This document shows positions 45,145-55,285 of a stretch of DNA of 64,000 bases, in pieces (position 1 is the first letter of the stretch; the number at the start of each line of letters is the position of its first letter). The stretch spans positions 1,674,001 to 1,738,000 of the forward strand of contig NZ_CP147776.1 of the NCBI RefSeq assembly GCF_037300705.1, read 5' to 3'. The notes under the pieces were generated by a model. It worked only from the letters and a program-made list of their open reading frames with translations, was not told the origin of the DNA and ran no database searches. The stretch is from Massilia sp. W12. Lineage in GTDB: Bacteria; Pseudomonadota; Gammaproteobacteria; Burkholderiales; Burkholderiaceae_D. The translations under genes and the position numbers were made by a program.

Positions 45145-45564
45145 TTATTCCTGCGGCGGACTGACCGGGCTGGCCAGGGGCTTACCCGGTTCCACCAGGT
45201 ACACAGCGAATACTTTGAGCGGGCCTGCGCCATGATTTTGTGCGTCATGCGCAACCCCGGCGGGAATCACAAAACTGTCGCCGGCCTTGAGTTTGCGCGG
45301 CGGCTGGCCGGCAATGTGCAAAGTGGCTTCGCCTTCATTGATCTGGCTGATTTCTTCTCCCGGATGCACATGCCAGCCGGCGCGCACCCCTGGCGCTACG
45401 CTGACGCTGGCGGTTACGATTTCGCGCGCGCCGGCGCCTGAGGCCATCTGGCGCGAAAGAATCTGGCGCTCGATTGGCGCTTTGGGCGCGTTTTTTTCCT
45501 GCGCAAGGCAGGTTCCGGCAAGCAGGCCGGTCAGCATGGTGGCCAGCAGGTGGGCAGGTTTCAT
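45145..45564 (-). CDS. exported single-domain cupin
   Basis: The 139-residue product has a signal peptide (LLATMLTGLLAGTCLA). Cupin motif 1 is GVRAGWHVHPGEEISQINEG with two His and Glu, and motif 2 is FVIPAGVAHDAQNHG with His. The metal site is therefore complete. The start codon overlaps the stop of the upstream LysR gene (ATGA at 45561-45564), so the two are co-transcribed. The substrate is unknown; a small metal-dependent dioxygenase or binding role is plausible. Confidence 0.87.
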   Translation of the reverse strand: MKPAHLLATMLTGLLAGTCLAQEKNAPKAPIERQILSRQMASGAGAREIVTASVSVAPGVRAGWHVHPGEEISQINEGEATLHIAGQPPRKLKAGDSFVIPAGVAHDAQNHGAGPLKVFAVYLVEPGKPLASPVSPPQE

Positions 45565-46496
45565 GGTTTCTCCAGTTCATTCACAGTTTCGGCGTCGCGC
45601 CGCCAATATTCCGCACGGCCATAAGTGTCGCGCAGAAAATCAACAAAAGCGCGGATGCGCAGCGGCAGATGGCGGCGTTGCGCAAATACCGCGTAAATAT
45701 CATTGCCGGGAGCGGCAAACTCATCCAGCACGGTCACCAGGCGGCCACTGGCGATGTCGTTGCCGACTTCCCACATGGAGCGCCAGGCCAGGCCGCGACC
45801 TTCCAGCGCCCAGGCGTGCAACACCTGGCCGTCATTGCAGCGCAAGCGGCCGGCCACTTTGCAGACGATGTTTTTGCCATGCTGGCGCAGGGTCCAGCCA
45901 TTTTGGCTGCCTTCGCTGCTGATGGTTAAGCAGTGGTGGCGTTGCAAATCATCCGGGGTGCGCGGCACGCCGTATTTTTTGAGATACGCCGGGGTGGCGC
46001 AGATCACCCGTTTATTGTCGGCCAGCTTGACGCCGACCAGGGAGGAATCCGAGAGGGCGGCGATGCGGATCGCGACATCGATGCCTTCGCCGATCAAATC
46101 AACCACCCGGTCGTTTAAATTCAGCGTGACTTGTAAATCGCCGTGCCGCGCCAGAAATTCCGGCAGCAGCGGGGCCACATGCTGACGGCCAAAACCCGCC
46201 GGGGCGGAGATCAGCAAGTGTCCGCTGGCGTGCGCACTGCGCGCGGAAACCGCGCTTTCGGCTTCGTCGAGTTCGCGCAAAATGCGCTGGCAGTCTTCCA
46301 GAAAGGCCGCGCCTTCTTCGGTGAGGGCGATTTTGCGGGTGGTGCGTTGCAGCAGCTTGACCCCGAGTCTTTCCTCTAATGCGTCCAGGCGCCGCCCTAT
46401 CATGGCGGGGGCGATTCCTTCGGCGCGGGCGGCGGCAGAGAGATTGCCGCGCGCCACGACTTCGACAAAGGTGGAGATTTGCTTGAATTGATCCAT
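45561..46496 (-). CDS. LysR-family transcriptional regulator
   Basis: The ATG at 46496 begins MDQFKQISTFVEVVARGNLS, the LysR N-terminus; the frame upstream is non-coding. The 311 residues include the winged helix-turn-helix (SAAARAEGIAPAMIGRRLDALEERLG) and a type-2 periplasmic-binding-like effector domain (VTLNLNDRVVDLIGEGIDVAIRI). The pattern matches the CrgA/AaeR-like subgroup. It overlaps the cupin gene and is divergent from malate synthase, 214 bases away, so it might control either. Confidence 0.94.
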   Translation of the reverse strand: MDQFKQISTFVEVVARGNLSAAARAEGIAPAMIGRRLDALEERLGVKLLQRTTRKIALTEEGAAFLEDCQRILRELDEAESAVSARSAHASGHLLISAPAGFGRQHVAPLLPEFLARHGDLQVTLNLNDRVVDLIGEGIDVAIRIAALSDSSLVGVKLADNKRVICATPAYLKKYGVPRTPDDLQRHHCLTISSEGSQNGWTLRQHGKNIVCKVAGRLRCNDGQVLHAWALEGRGLAWRSMWEVGNDIASGRLVTVLDEFAAPGNDIYAVFAQRRHLPLRIRAFVDFLRDTYGRAEYWRRDAETVNELEKP

Positions 46497-46710
46497 AAAC
46501 AGAAGTAAATGTGCTGAAATCCAGCTTAATTTAACACTAAAATGCAAAAATGAAATGCGTTTTGCCATCTGTTCTGTGGCATTTTTATCCCTATACTTGA
46601 AAACTGATGCGTCAAGCGGCGCCGCTGGGTGTAGCATTTGCTTGGCGCTGGCATGTTGCAGTGCATGATGAGCTGCCCAGGCCTTACCTTTCTTTTTTCT
46701 GGAGTTTTGA

Positions 46711-48297
46711 ATGAGCCAACTTACTTTGCCGCAGGGAATGGAAATCATCGGTGAGATCAAGCCGGGTTTTGAGCGGGTGCTGACCTTGCCTGCCTTGGAA
46801 CTGGTCGCCAAATTGTCGCGCAGCTTTGAGGCGCGGCGTCAGGATTTGCTGGCGGCGCGGGTGGTGCGCGCTGCGCGTCTGGATGCTGGCGAGCGCCCTG
46901 ATTTTCTGCCTGAAACAGCGCATATCCGCAATGGCGATTGGACGATTGCGCCCTTGCCGGAAGCGCTCAAGACGCGCCGCGTGGAAATCACCGGCCCGGT
47001 CGAGCGCAAGATGGTGATTAATGCCTTGAATTCCGGCGCGGACAGTTATATGACTGACTTTGAGGATTCCAATGCGCCGAATTGGGATAATCAAATCAGC
47101 GGTCAAATCAATATGATGGACGCGGTGCGCCGCACAATCAGCCTGGAACAAAACGGCAAGTCCTACAAACTCAATGAAAAAGTGGCGACCCTGGTGGTGC
47201 GTCCGCGCGGCTGGCATCTGGATGAAAAGCATGTGCTGGTCGATGGCAAGCGCATTTCCGGCGGGATTTTCGATTTCGCCCTGTTCATGTTCCACAATGC
47301 AAAAGAGCAATTGGCGCGCGGCGCCGGCCCTTACTTCTACCTGCCGAAGATGGAGTCGCATCTGGAAGCGCGTCTGTGGAATGATATTTTCGTGATGACG
47401 CAAAATGAGCTGGGTTTGGCGCAAGGCACGATCAAGGCCACGGTGCTGATTGAAACCATTCTGGCCGCCTTTGAAATGGATGAAATCCTGTACGAGTTGC
47501 GCGAACACAGCAGCGGTTTGAACGCCGGGCGCTGGGATTACATCTTTTCCTGCATCAAGAAATTCAAGCTGGATAAGTCTTTCTGCCTCGCCGATCGCGC
47601 CAAAGTGACCATGACGGCGCCGTTTATGCGCGCTTACGCCTTGCTCTTGCTGAAGACTTGCCACAAGCGCAATGCGCCGGCAATCGGCGGCATGTCGGCC
47701 TTGATTCCGATTAAAAACGACGCCGAAAAGAATGAAATCGCGATGGGCGGGGTGCGTAGCGACAAAGCGCGCGACGCCAGCGATGGCTATGACGGCGGCT
47801 GGGTGGCGCATCCGGGACTGGTCGATCTGGCGATGACTGAGTTCAAGAAGGTGTTGGGCGATAAGCAAAACCAGATCGATAAGCAGCGCCCGGATGTGAC
47901 GGTGAGCGCAGCTGATTTGCTCAATTTCCAGCCGGAAACGCCGATCACGGAAGCCGGTTTGCGTTACAACATCAATGTCGGCATTCATTATCTGGGCGCA
48001 TGGCTGGCGGGCAATGGCTGTGTGCCGATTCATAATTTGATGGAAGATGCGGCGACTGCTGAAATCTCGCGTTCCCAGGTGTGGCAGTGGATCCGTTCGG
48101 ACAAAGGCGTGCTGGAAGATGGGCGCAAGGTAACGGCAGATATGGTGCGGGCGATGATTCCGGAAGAATTGGCCAAGGTGCAGGCGGTGGCAGGCGATGG
48201 CGCCACTTACCCGCGCGCTGCGCAAATTTTTGAAAAGATGTCCACCAGCGAAGCTTTTGAAGAGTTTTTGACCTTGCCCTTGTACGAAGAGATTTAA
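46711..48297 (+). CDS. aceB: malate synthase A
   Basis: Malate synthase condenses glyoxylate and acetyl-CoA to malate in the glyoxylate bypass, allowing growth on acetate and on two-carbon products such as those from chitin acetyl groups. The 528-residue length fits form A. The signature [15 protein letters not shown] (form A usually has Cys after Asn) and [13 protein letters not shown] with the metal Asp/Glu are present, with [11 protein letters not shown] upstream. TGGAG lies six bases before the ATG. No isocitrate lyase gene lies nearby. A bidirectional terminator follows. Confidence 0.95.
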   Translation: MSQLTLPQGMEIIGEIKPGFERVLTLPALELVAKLSRSFEARRQDLLAARVVRAARLDAGERPDFLPETAHIRNGDWTIAPLPEALKTRRVEITGPVERKMVINALNSGADSYMTDFEDSNAPNWDNQISGQINMMDAVRRTISLEQNGKSYKLNEKVATLVVRPRGWHLDEKHVLVDGKRISGGIFDFALFMFHNAKEQLARGAGPYFYLPKMESHLEARLWNDIFVMTQNELGLAQGTIKATVLIETILAAFEMDEILYELREHSSGLNAGRWDYIFSCIKKFKLDKSFCLADRAKVTMTAPFMRAYALLLLKTCHKRNAPAIGGMSALIPIKNDAEKNEIAMGGVRSDKARDASDGYDGGWVAHPGLVDLAMTEFKKVLGDKQNQIDKQRPDVTVSAADLLNFQPETPITEAGLRYNINVGIHYLGAWLAGNGCVPIHNLMEDAATAEISRSQVWQWIRSDKGVLEDGRKVTADMVRAMIPEELAKVQAVAGDGATYPRAAQIFEKMSTSEAFEEFLTLPLYEEI

Positions 48298-48325
48298 GAA
48301 GTGACGCGGCCTTCTGGCCGTGTAT

Positions 48326-48361
48326 AAAAAAACGCGCTGCAGTTCAAGCAGCGCGTTTTTT
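48326..48361. terminator. bidirectional terminator between aceB and the hybrid kinase
   Basis: ACGCGCTGC (48332-48340) pairs with GCAGCGCGT (48348-48356), flanked by A7 on the left and T6 on the right. It serves the convergent genes on both strands. Confidence 0.93.
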
Positions 48362-48374
48362 ATTGCGCCTTGTA

Positions 48375-51300
48375 TCAGGCGGCGTCTTCGGTGACGGTGG
48401 CCAAGCCTTCTACTTGCAAATGCGCTTTAGAGAGAATGAACTGCTCGAATTTGTCGGCGGGAATCGGTTTGCTCAAATAGTAGCCCTGCAGGATGTCGCA
48501 AGCCTGTTCCCGCAAGAAGCGCAGCTGGGCTTCGCTTTCCACACCTTCGGCCACCACTTCCAGCCGCAGGCTGTGAGCCAGGGCGATGATGCCGGTGACA
48601 ATTGCCGCGTCATCCGTGTCGTGCGGCGTGTCGCGCACAAAGGAGCGGTCAATTTTGATGATGTCCACCGGGAAGCGCTTCAGGTAGGAGAGGGAAGAAT
48701 AACCGGTGCCGAAATCGTCAATCGATAAGCGCAGCCCCAGATTGCGCAAGCGGGTTAAGGCTTCCAGCGTATCGCCGGCGTTTTCCATCAAAGTGCTTTC
48801 GGTGATTTCCAATTCCAGCGCATGCGGCGGCAGGCCGGTCGAGGCCAGTACGGATTCGACGGTGCTGGCGAAATCTTTTTGCAGCAATTGTTTGACCGAT
48901 AGATTCACCGCCACCCGCAGCGGCGGCATATTGCTCATTTCGCTCCAGCGTTTGATTTGCTGGCAGGCGGTGCGCAAAACCCAATCGCCCAGCGGCTTGA
49001 TCAAGCCGGTTTCTTCCGCCAGCGGGATGAAGTCTGCCGGCGAGACGATGCCACGGATAGGATGGTGCCAGCGCACCAGCGCTTCCATGCCGATGATTTC
49101 GCCGGTGTCTAAGCGCGCCTGCGGCTGGTAGTACACATCCAGTTCCTGATTATCTAAGGCGCGCCGCAAATCGCTTTCCATGCGCACATGTTCAGAGATG
49201 GAATGCTCCATCGAGGCTTCAAAGAATTGGAAGCCGGAATTGTTTTTCTTGGCGCGGTACATTGCGGTATCGGCATGCTTGACCAGGGTGCTGACATCTG
49301 CGCCGTCGCTGGGATACATGGCGATGCCGACGCTGCTGGTGACGAAAATGTCGTGGCCGTCAATCTGGAAGGGCGCGGATAAGACGCGGCAGATATTTTG
49401 CGCCGCAGTAGCCGCCGCCGCCGGCCCGTCAAGCTCATCCAGCACCACGGTGAATTCATCGCCGCCCAAGCGCGCCACGCAATCGACATTGCGCACGCTG
49501 CGCCGCACCCGGTGCGCCACCGCCACCAGCAGGCGGTCGCCGACATCATGGCCCAGATTGTCGTTGACGTATTTGAAGCGGTCCAAGTCCAGGAACAGCA
49601 CGGCCAGCTGACCGCCGCTGATCCTGGCCTGATCCAGACTTTTGCCGAGTTTGTCAAAGAACAGGGTGCGGTTCGGCAAGCCGGTCAGCAAATCGTTATA
49701 AGCCAGATGGCGGATGCGTTTTTCAGCGCGATTGGCCTCGATGATGCGGCGCACGCGCTGGCTCAGCACGGCAAAGTGAATCGGTTTTGGAATATAGTCG
49801 CTGGCGCCGGCGGCAAAGGCGCGTTCAACTGATACATTGTCTTCCAAGCCGGTGATCATCAAGACCGGAATGGCGCGCCCGTTGGGCATTTCCTGAATCC
49901 TGGCGCAGGCGGTGAAGCCATCCATTACCGGCATCACAGCATCCATCAAAATCACATCCGGCTGGAAGCGTTTGAGCATCATCAAGGCTTGTGCGCCATC
50001 CGCCGCTTCTTCGACCCGGAAACCATCGCGCAGCAGGGTGTGGCGCAGGGCGCTGCGTGTGCTGCGGTCGTCGTCCACCACCAGCACTTGCGCCATTTCC
50101 TCTTCCTGTTGCGGCAAGAGAACATCTTCAATCGATACTTCGGAGTTGAGCACGCGGGCCACTGCTTCAAATGCGGTGCGCAGATGCGGCAGCAGGGCGG
50201 CGATGTCGCCGACCTGATGATCCAGCGCCAATTCTTCCGCCTGCTTGGCGATTTGCGAGAGTTGCACCGCGCCCAGATTGCCGCTGCTGCCTTTGACCGC
50301 ATGGGCTGCGGCGCGCGCTTTTTCGGCGTTATTGTCGCGCACGGCGACTTCGAGCTGATCCAGATAGCCGGGCGTATCTTCGAGGAAGGGTTTGACCGCC
50401 TGATCCAGCGAGGGGCCGAGGATCTCGCGCAGCTTGTCGAAGATCACATGGTCGAGCGGGCCGCCTTCCGGCAGATCCGGCAGATTGCGCTCGCCTGCCG
50501 CCGGGGCGCTTTGCGCGTTGCCCAGCTCTTCATCTTTGACGCGCGGCAGCCAGAGTTCCAGTTTTTGCCGCAATTCGATCAGGGTGATCGGCTTGGCCAG
50601 ATAATCATCCATGCCCGCCGCCAGACATTTTTCTGCATCGCCTCTTTGTGTGTTCGCCGTCATCGCGATGATCGGGGTGCGCAGGCCGGCGCTTTCTTCA
50701 TAATTGCGGATATGCGCGGTGGCTTCGTAGCCATCCATTTCCGGCATGCTGCAATCCATCAAAATCAAATCAAAGCGGGCGCTGCGCGCCATTTCCATCG
50801 CTTCGCGCCCATTCGCGGCAAATTCGCAATGACAGCCGTTCATGGCCAGCATGCCCGCCGCCACCATCTGATTGGTGCGATTGTCTTCGGCCACCAAAAT
50901 CCGGAATTCCTTATTCGCCAGCGGCGCGCTGCTGCTGCTTAGGCCGGCAGAGTTTGCTGTGCTTAGCTCGTTTTCCTCGGTCATCAATTGTTTGATGGTT
51001 TCCAGCAAACGGTCTAAACGCAGCGGTTTGCCAAGGGTGGCTTCAACCCCGCTTTGGGTGATCGCGCTGGGCGTGCTGTAGCGATCCAGCACCAGGATGC
51101 GGACTTGATTGGCGGGGTAGTCGGCATGAATGCGGCGCGCCAGATCAATTCCGTTTTCATCGATTGCGCCGATATCCATGATCACCAAGCCGTACTGATG
51201 CAGGTTTTCCTGTTTGGCGCGACGTAATTCCTGCACGGCTTCGTTGCCATTGCGCACGGTATGGCAATGCATCAAGCTGCGCGTCAGATTTTGTTCCAGG

Positions 51301-52877
51301 AAACTGCGCACAATTTCGCTTTCATCCACCACCAGCACGCGCAGTCCTTTTAAGCTGTGATCCTGGGTTTGATCCGGTAATTGGTCGGCTTGTTTGTAGC
51401 GGATCGAGAAATAAAACGTGGTGCCTTTGCCATATTGGCTGGCGACGCCGATTTCACCGCCCAGCAATCCCACCAATTGTTTGCAGATTGCCAGCCCCAG
51501 ACCGGTGCCGCCATATTTGCGTGTGGTGGAGGGGTCTGCCTGCGCGAAGGCGGTGAAGACATGGTTGACCGCATCCTGCGTCATGCCGATGCCGGTGTCG
51601 GCGACTTCAAAGCGCAAAAATAATTGCCCATCGCTGCTGTCGCAACGGCTGATACGAATCGCCACTTCGCCTTTGTCAGTGAATTTGACTGCATTGCCGA
51701 TCAGATTGATTAAGATCTGGCGCATGCGCAGGGAGTCGCCCTTGATCCGGTCCGGCACATCCGGCCCCAGCAGATAGCCAAGCTCCAAACCTTTTTGCTG
51801 GGCTTGTTTGGCGATCAGCTCGATCACTTCTTCCATCAGCTTGCGCAAATCGAAGTCGATTTCTTCCAGCTCCAGCTTGCCGGCCTCCATTTTGGAAAAA
51901 TCGAGAATATTGTTGATCAGATCGATCAGGGTGCGCGAGGAGCTCCAGGCCACTTCCACGCATTCCTGCTGGCGTTTGGTCAGATTCATTTCCTTGAGCA
52001 TGTCCAGCATGCCCACCACCCCATTGAGCGGGGTGCGCACTTCATGGCTGACTGTGGCGGCGAATTGCGCTTTCATCAACGCCATATTCACCGCTTTGTC
52101 GCGTGATTGCTTGAGTTCTTCTTCGCGCTCTTCCAGCACATTCATCATTTTGTTGAAAGCGTGCGCCATTTCGATCAGGTCGCGCGGGCCTTGCGCCTCG
52201 GCGCGCATACCCGATTCGCCAGCTTCCGCGCGCCGCATCAGATTGGACAGGGCGTTCAAGGGGATCAAAGCGTGTCGCGTCAGCCAATTCACCAGCAGCA
52301 ATAAAATCGCTGTAAACAATAAGGTGACGGCAAGATTGGTGATGAAGAGGGAGGTGGTGAGGCGGTTTAATGTGTTTTTGGCGATCACCACATGCACATA
52401 GCCCAGCAGCTGCGGCTGACGCGCCTCTTCAAAGGGCGAACTTTCAGCTTGTCCTTCATACACAGGCGCCCCGAAGCGCCACCATTCGCCGGTCTCATGT
52501 TCCATTTTGGCGATGGAGAGGATTTGCGGCGGCAATTTGGGGAAATTGGCGTTGCGGGCGCCGGCTTTGGCCTGGATCACCAAGGGTTTATGGTTGGCGT
52601 TGGTGATTTCAACCTGCAGCACATCGGGAAAGGTGAGCGTGGTGGCGACGCCTTCGCGCGCATTGTCGCCTGAGTGGTAGAGTAAGGCCAGCGTGCTTTG
52701 ACGCGCCAGATTTTCAGCTATGCGCTCACCCTGTTCCACAAAATAACCACGCATGCGCCGGCTTGCCTCCAGCGAGTTGGTCATGGAAGAGAATAAAGCC
52801 AGCCCCAGAATGGCCGTGGAAATGATCACGGTCAATTGCAGGCTGAAGCCGGTGCGGCGTAGGTAGTTGCGAAACAT
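48375..52877 (-). CDS. hybrid histidine kinase with REC-REC-HPt-REC phosphorelay and GGDEF-EAL output
   Basis: The start is ATG 52877 (TTG 52883 is also in frame). The 1500 residues contain, in order: a membrane helix (about 15-33), a periplasmic domain (to about 175), a second helix (176-198), HAMP, HisKA with His278 (VSHEVRTPLNG), HATPase (DTGIGM, GGTGLGL), a divergent REC (Asp568), a canonical REC (Asp708, LMDCSMPEMDG), HPt with His859 (AHAVKGSSG), a third REC (Asp979), GGDEF (ARLGGDEF at 1138-1142, with I-site RxxD five residues upstream) and EAL (EALVRW, Glu1265; later DDFGTGYSS). All catalytic signatures are present. It probably links an envelope signal to c-di-GMP turnover in biofilm or motility control. 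It is a single gene. Confidence 0.95.
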   Translation of the reverse strand: MFRNYLRRTGFSLQLTVIISTAILGLALFSSMTNSLEASRRMRGYFVEQGERIAENLARQSTLALLYHSGDNAREGVATTLTFPDVLQVEITNANHKPLVIQAKAGARNANFPKLPPQILSIAKMEHETGEWWRFGAPVYEGQAESSPFEEARQPQLLGYVHVVIAKNTLNRLTTSLFITNLAVTLLFTAILLLLVNWLTRHALIPLNALSNLMRRAEAGESGMRAEAQGPRDLIEMAHAFNKMMNVLEEREEELKQSRDKAVNMALMKAQFAATVSHEVRTPLNGVVGMLDMLKEMNLTKRQQECVEVAWSSSRTLIDLINNILDFSKMEAGKLELEEIDFDLRKLMEEVIELIAKQAQQKGLELGYLLGPDVPDRIKGDSLRMRQILINLIGNAVKFTDKGEVAIRISRCDSSDGQLFLRFEVADTGIGMTQDAVNHVFTAFAQADPSTTRKYGGTGLGLAICKQLVGLLGGEIGVASQYGKGTTFYFSIRYKQADQLPDQTQDHSLKGLRVLVVDESEIVRSFLEQNLTRSLMHCHTVRNGNEAVQELRRAKQENLHQYGLVIMDIGAIDENGIDLARRIHADYPANQVRILVLDRYSTPSAITQSGVEATLGKPLRLDRLLETIKQLMTEENELSTANSAGLSSSSAPLANKEFRILVAEDNRTNQMVAAGMLAMNGCHCEFAANGREAMEMARSARFDLILMDCSMPEMDGYEATAHIRNYEESAGLRTPIIAMTANTQRGDAEKCLAAGMDDYLAKPITLIELRQKLELWLPRVKDEELGNAQSAPAAGERNLPDLPEGGPLDHVIFDKLREILGPSLDQAVKPFLEDTPGYLDQLEVAVRDNNAEKARAAAHAVKGSSGNLGAVQLSQIAKQAEELALDHQVGDIAALLPHLRTAFEAVARVLNSEVSIEDVLLPQQEEEMAQVLVVDDDRSTRSALRHTLLRDGFRVEEAADGAQALMMLKRFQPDVILMDAVMPVMDGFTACARIQEMPNGRAIPVLMITGLEDNVSVERAFAAGASDYIPKPIHFAVLSQRVRRIIEANRAEKRIRHLAYNDLLTGLPNRTLFFDKLGKSLDQARISGGQLAVLFLDLDRFKYVNDNLGHDVGDRLLVAVAHRVRRSVRNVDCVARLGGDEFTVVLDELDGPAAAATAAQNICRVLSAPFQIDGHDIFVTSSVGIAMYPSDGADVSTLVKHADTAMYRAKKNNSGFQFFEASMEHSISEHVRMESDLRRALDNQELDVYYQPQARLDTGEIIGMEALVRWHHPIRGIVSPADFIPLAEETGLIKPLGDWVLRTACQQIKRWSEMSNMPPLRVAVNLSVKQLLQKDFASTVESVLASTGLPPHALELEITESTLMENAGDTLEALTRLRNLGLRLSIDDFGTGYSSLSYLKRFPVDIIKIDRSFVRDTPHDTDDAAIVTGIIALAHSLRLEVVAEGVESEAQLRFLREQACDILQGYYLSKPIPADKFEQFILSKAHLQVEGLATVTEDAA

Positions 52878-53215
52878 TGCCAATCAGTAATCTTTCCGAA
52901 AAAACTGCTCAAGCCAAGCTGGCGGGAATCGTTTTCTGAAGTTCTTCAGATTATGCTTGTGCTGGAACAAAAGTGGGCGATGCAATGCGATCTATCTGCA
53001 GCTTTGTTGCCTCCTGAGAACAGTTCGGCGGATTTTGCCGCTCAAGGACAATTATTCGTTGTCAATCTGGCAGCAGTCAGTTAAGGCAGTGTGCGTTGTC
53101 TGCCTTCTGCCGTGACTATACATCATGGCTTCGGGAAAATGAAACCCTGTATTCCTTTTGCAGTGTAAAAGTCATGGCAGGCGTAAAAGACGCGCGATTT
53201 TTTTCTGCCGCAGCG
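52878..53215. other. intergenic region between the hybrid kinase and htpG
   Basis: No gene is supported here. The region should hold the leftward promoter of the hybrid kinase. A 64-codon frame starting at 53096 is judged spurious because it overlaps the htpG promoter and lacks family features. Confidence 0.5.
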
Positions 53216-53243
53216 CTTGAAATATGCCCGCGCATCCCCATTT
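53216..53243 (+). promoter_or_regulatory. sigma-32 (heat-shock) promoter of htpG
   Basis: CTTGAAA (53216-53222) and CCCCATTT (53236-53243) are separated by 13 bases, matching the RpoH consensus CTTGAAA-N11-16-CCCCATnT. Transcription would start about 35-40 bases before the htpG ATG. Confidence 0.88.
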
Positions 53244-53286
53244 CGGGCGAATCTTTCCACAACCCTGTTTCCAACGAGGAAGAAAA

Positions 53287-55203
53287 ATGAGCGTTTCAGA
53301 AAAGCAAACCCTGGGATTTCAGGCTGAAGTCAAACAACTGCTGCATTTGATGATTCATTCGCTGTATTCCAATAAGGAAATTTTTTTACGCGAGTTGATA
53401 TCCAATGCTTCAGATGCCGCTGATAAATTGCGCTTTGAGGCGATCAACAACGATGCGCTGTACGGCAATGACCACGAATTGCTGATCAAGATCAGCTTCG
53501 ATAAAGATGCGCGCACCGTGACGATTTCCGACAACGGCATCGGTATGAGCCGCGACGAGGCAATCCAGCATCTGGGCACCATCGCCAAATCAGGCACCAA
53601 AGAATTTTTCGGCAAGCTCTCCGGCGATCAACAAAAAGATGCGGCCCTGATCGGCCAGTTCGGCGTAGGCTTTTACTCCGGTTTTATCGTTGCCGATAAA
53701 ATCACCGTCAAATCCCGTCGCGCCGGCGCCAGCGCTGAAGAAGCGGTGTGCTGGGAATCCGGCGGCGCGGGTGATTACACCGTGGAAACCATCCACAAAG
53801 AAAACCGTGGCACCGATATCATTTTGCATTTGCGTGAAGAGGAAGATGAATTCCTTTCCGCATGGAAACTGAAGTCCATCATCCGCAAATATTCCGACCA
53901 TATCTCACTGCCCATCCGCATGCTCAAAGAAGAGTGGGATGAGGAAAAGAAAGAAATGGTGACCAAGGATGAATGGGAAACCATCAATCAGGCGAGCGCT
54001 TTGTGGACTCGCAGCAAGTCTGATGTGACGCATGAGCAATATGAAGAGTTCTATAAACATGTGTCGCATGATTTTGAAGCGCCGCTGACCTATACCCATA
54101 ACCGGGTGGAAGGGCGCAGCGAATACACTCAGCTGTTGTATGTGCCGGCGCGCGCGCCATATGATTTATGGGATCGCAACAAGCGCGGCGGCATCAAGCT
54201 GTACGTCAAGCGCATCTTCATCATGGATGACGCTGAGCAGTTGATGCCGACCTATCTGCGCTTCATCCGTGGCGTCATCGACTCCAATGATTTGCCGCTG
54301 AATGTCTCGCGTGAGATTTTGCAAGAGTCGCGCGATGTGAAAGCGATCCGTGAAGGTTCGACCAAGCGCGTGTTGTCGATGTTGGAAGAATTAGCCAACA
54401 GCGAAGAACAGGCGAATAAGGACAAATACGCCACTTTCTGGGGTGAGTTCGGCCAGGTGTTGAAGGAAGGCATTGGCGAAGACAGTAATAATAAAGAGCG
54501 CATCGCCAAATTATTGCGCTTTGCCTCCACCCATCATGACAGCGATGCGCAAACCGTGTCATTGAGCGATTACCTGGGGCGGATGAAAGAAGGTCAGGAA
54601 AAGATTTTCTATGTCACGGCAGATAGCTATGTGGCGGCGAAAAACAGCCCGCATCTGGAAATCTTTAATAAGAAGGGCGTCGAAGTCTTGCTCTTGACCG
54701 ACCGGGTGGATGAATGGATGCTCTCCTTCATCAATGAGTTTGATGGCAAGGAACTGGTCTCGGTGGCGAAAGGCGGCCTGGATCTGGGCAAGCTGGAAGA
54801 TGAAGCCGAGAAGAAGCAGCATGAGGAAACTGAGGCATCTTTCAAAGACCTGGTTGAAAACATGAAGGATGTCTTGAAAGAAAAGGCCAAGGAAGTGCGC
54901 GTCACCCACCGCCTGACCGGCTCGCCGGCCTGCCTGGTGGCGGATGAGCATGAAATGTCCGGCAATCTGGTGCGCATGCTCAAAGCTGCCGGCCAAAAAG
55001 CCCCGGACGCCAAGCCGATTCTGGAAATCAACCCGGACCATCCGCTGGTGCAAAAACTGAAATACGAAGACAGCAAGGGTGGCAAGTTTGCCGACTGGAG
55101 TCATGTGCTGTTTGATCAGGCCTTGCTGGCTGAAGGCGGCACGCTGGAAAATCCGGCTGGTTTTGTGAAGCGCATCAATGAAATGCTGCTTAATGCGGCC
55201 TGA
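53287..55203 (+). CDS. htpG: molecular chaperone HtpG (Hsp90)
   Basis: HtpG is the cytosolic bacterial Hsp90, an ATP-dependent chaperone. The ATG at 53287 has GAGGAAG upstream, and the product begins [20 protein letters not shown]. The 638 residues are full length. The N-terminal ATPase motifs are [12 protein letters not shown] (catalytic Glu in [12 protein letters not shown]), ISDNGIGMS and [11 protein letters not shown]. The middle domain has [11 protein letters not shown] and the C-terminal dimerisation domain ends normally. The sigma-32 promoter upstream predicts heat induction. Confidence 0.98.
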   Translation: MSVSEKQTLGFQAEVKQLLHLMIHSLYSNKEIFLRELISNASDAADKLRFEAINNDALYGNDHELLIKISFDKDARTVTISDNGIGMSRDEAIQHLGTIAKSGTKEFFGKLSGDQQKDAALIGQFGVGFYSGFIVADKITVKSRRAGASAEEAVCWESGGAGDYTVETIHKENRGTDIILHLREEEDEFLSAWKLKSIIRKYSDHISLPIRMLKEEWDEEKKEMVTKDEWETINQASALWTRSKSDVTHEQYEEFYKHVSHDFEAPLTYTHNRVEGRSEYTQLLYVPARAPYDLWDRNKRGGIKLYVKRIFIMDDAEQLMPTYLRFIRGVIDSNDLPLNVSREILQESRDVKAIREGSTKRVLSMLEELANSEEQANKDKYATFWGEFGQVLKEGIGEDSNNKERIAKLLRFASTHHDSDAQTVSLSDYLGRMKEGQEKIFYVTADSYVAAKNSPHLEIFNKKGVEVLLLTDRVDEWMLSFINEFDGKELVSVAKGGLDLGKLEDEAEKKQHEETEASFKDLVENMKDVLKEKAKEVRVTHRLTGSPACLVADEHEMSGNLVRMLKAAGQKAPDAKPILEINPDHPLVQKLKYEDSKGGKFADWSHVLFDQALLAEGGTLENPAGFVKRINEMLLNAA

Positions 55204-55242
55204 GGCATACGCTGTTTATCAGCCTTAGATTGTTTGCTGCAG

Positions 55243-55273
55243 CATCCCCCGCACTGTTTACAGGCGGGGGATG
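55243..55273. terminator. hairpin between convergent htpG and kynU
   Basis: CATCCCCCGC pairs with GCGGGGGATG around an 11-base loop, 10 base pairs without mismatch. There is no T run, so it is a weak terminator or 3'-end stabiliser shared by both genes. Confidence 0.6.
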
Positions 55274-55285
55274 TATGCATATTAA

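Noticed and set aside
46684-48225. 513-codon open frame on the minus strand
   Set aside because: Antisense shadow of malate synthase; the product is His/Arg/Gln-rich with no domain.
53096-53290. 64-codon frame upstream of htpG
   Set aside because: It spans the sigma-32 promoter and overlaps the htpG start; no features support it.
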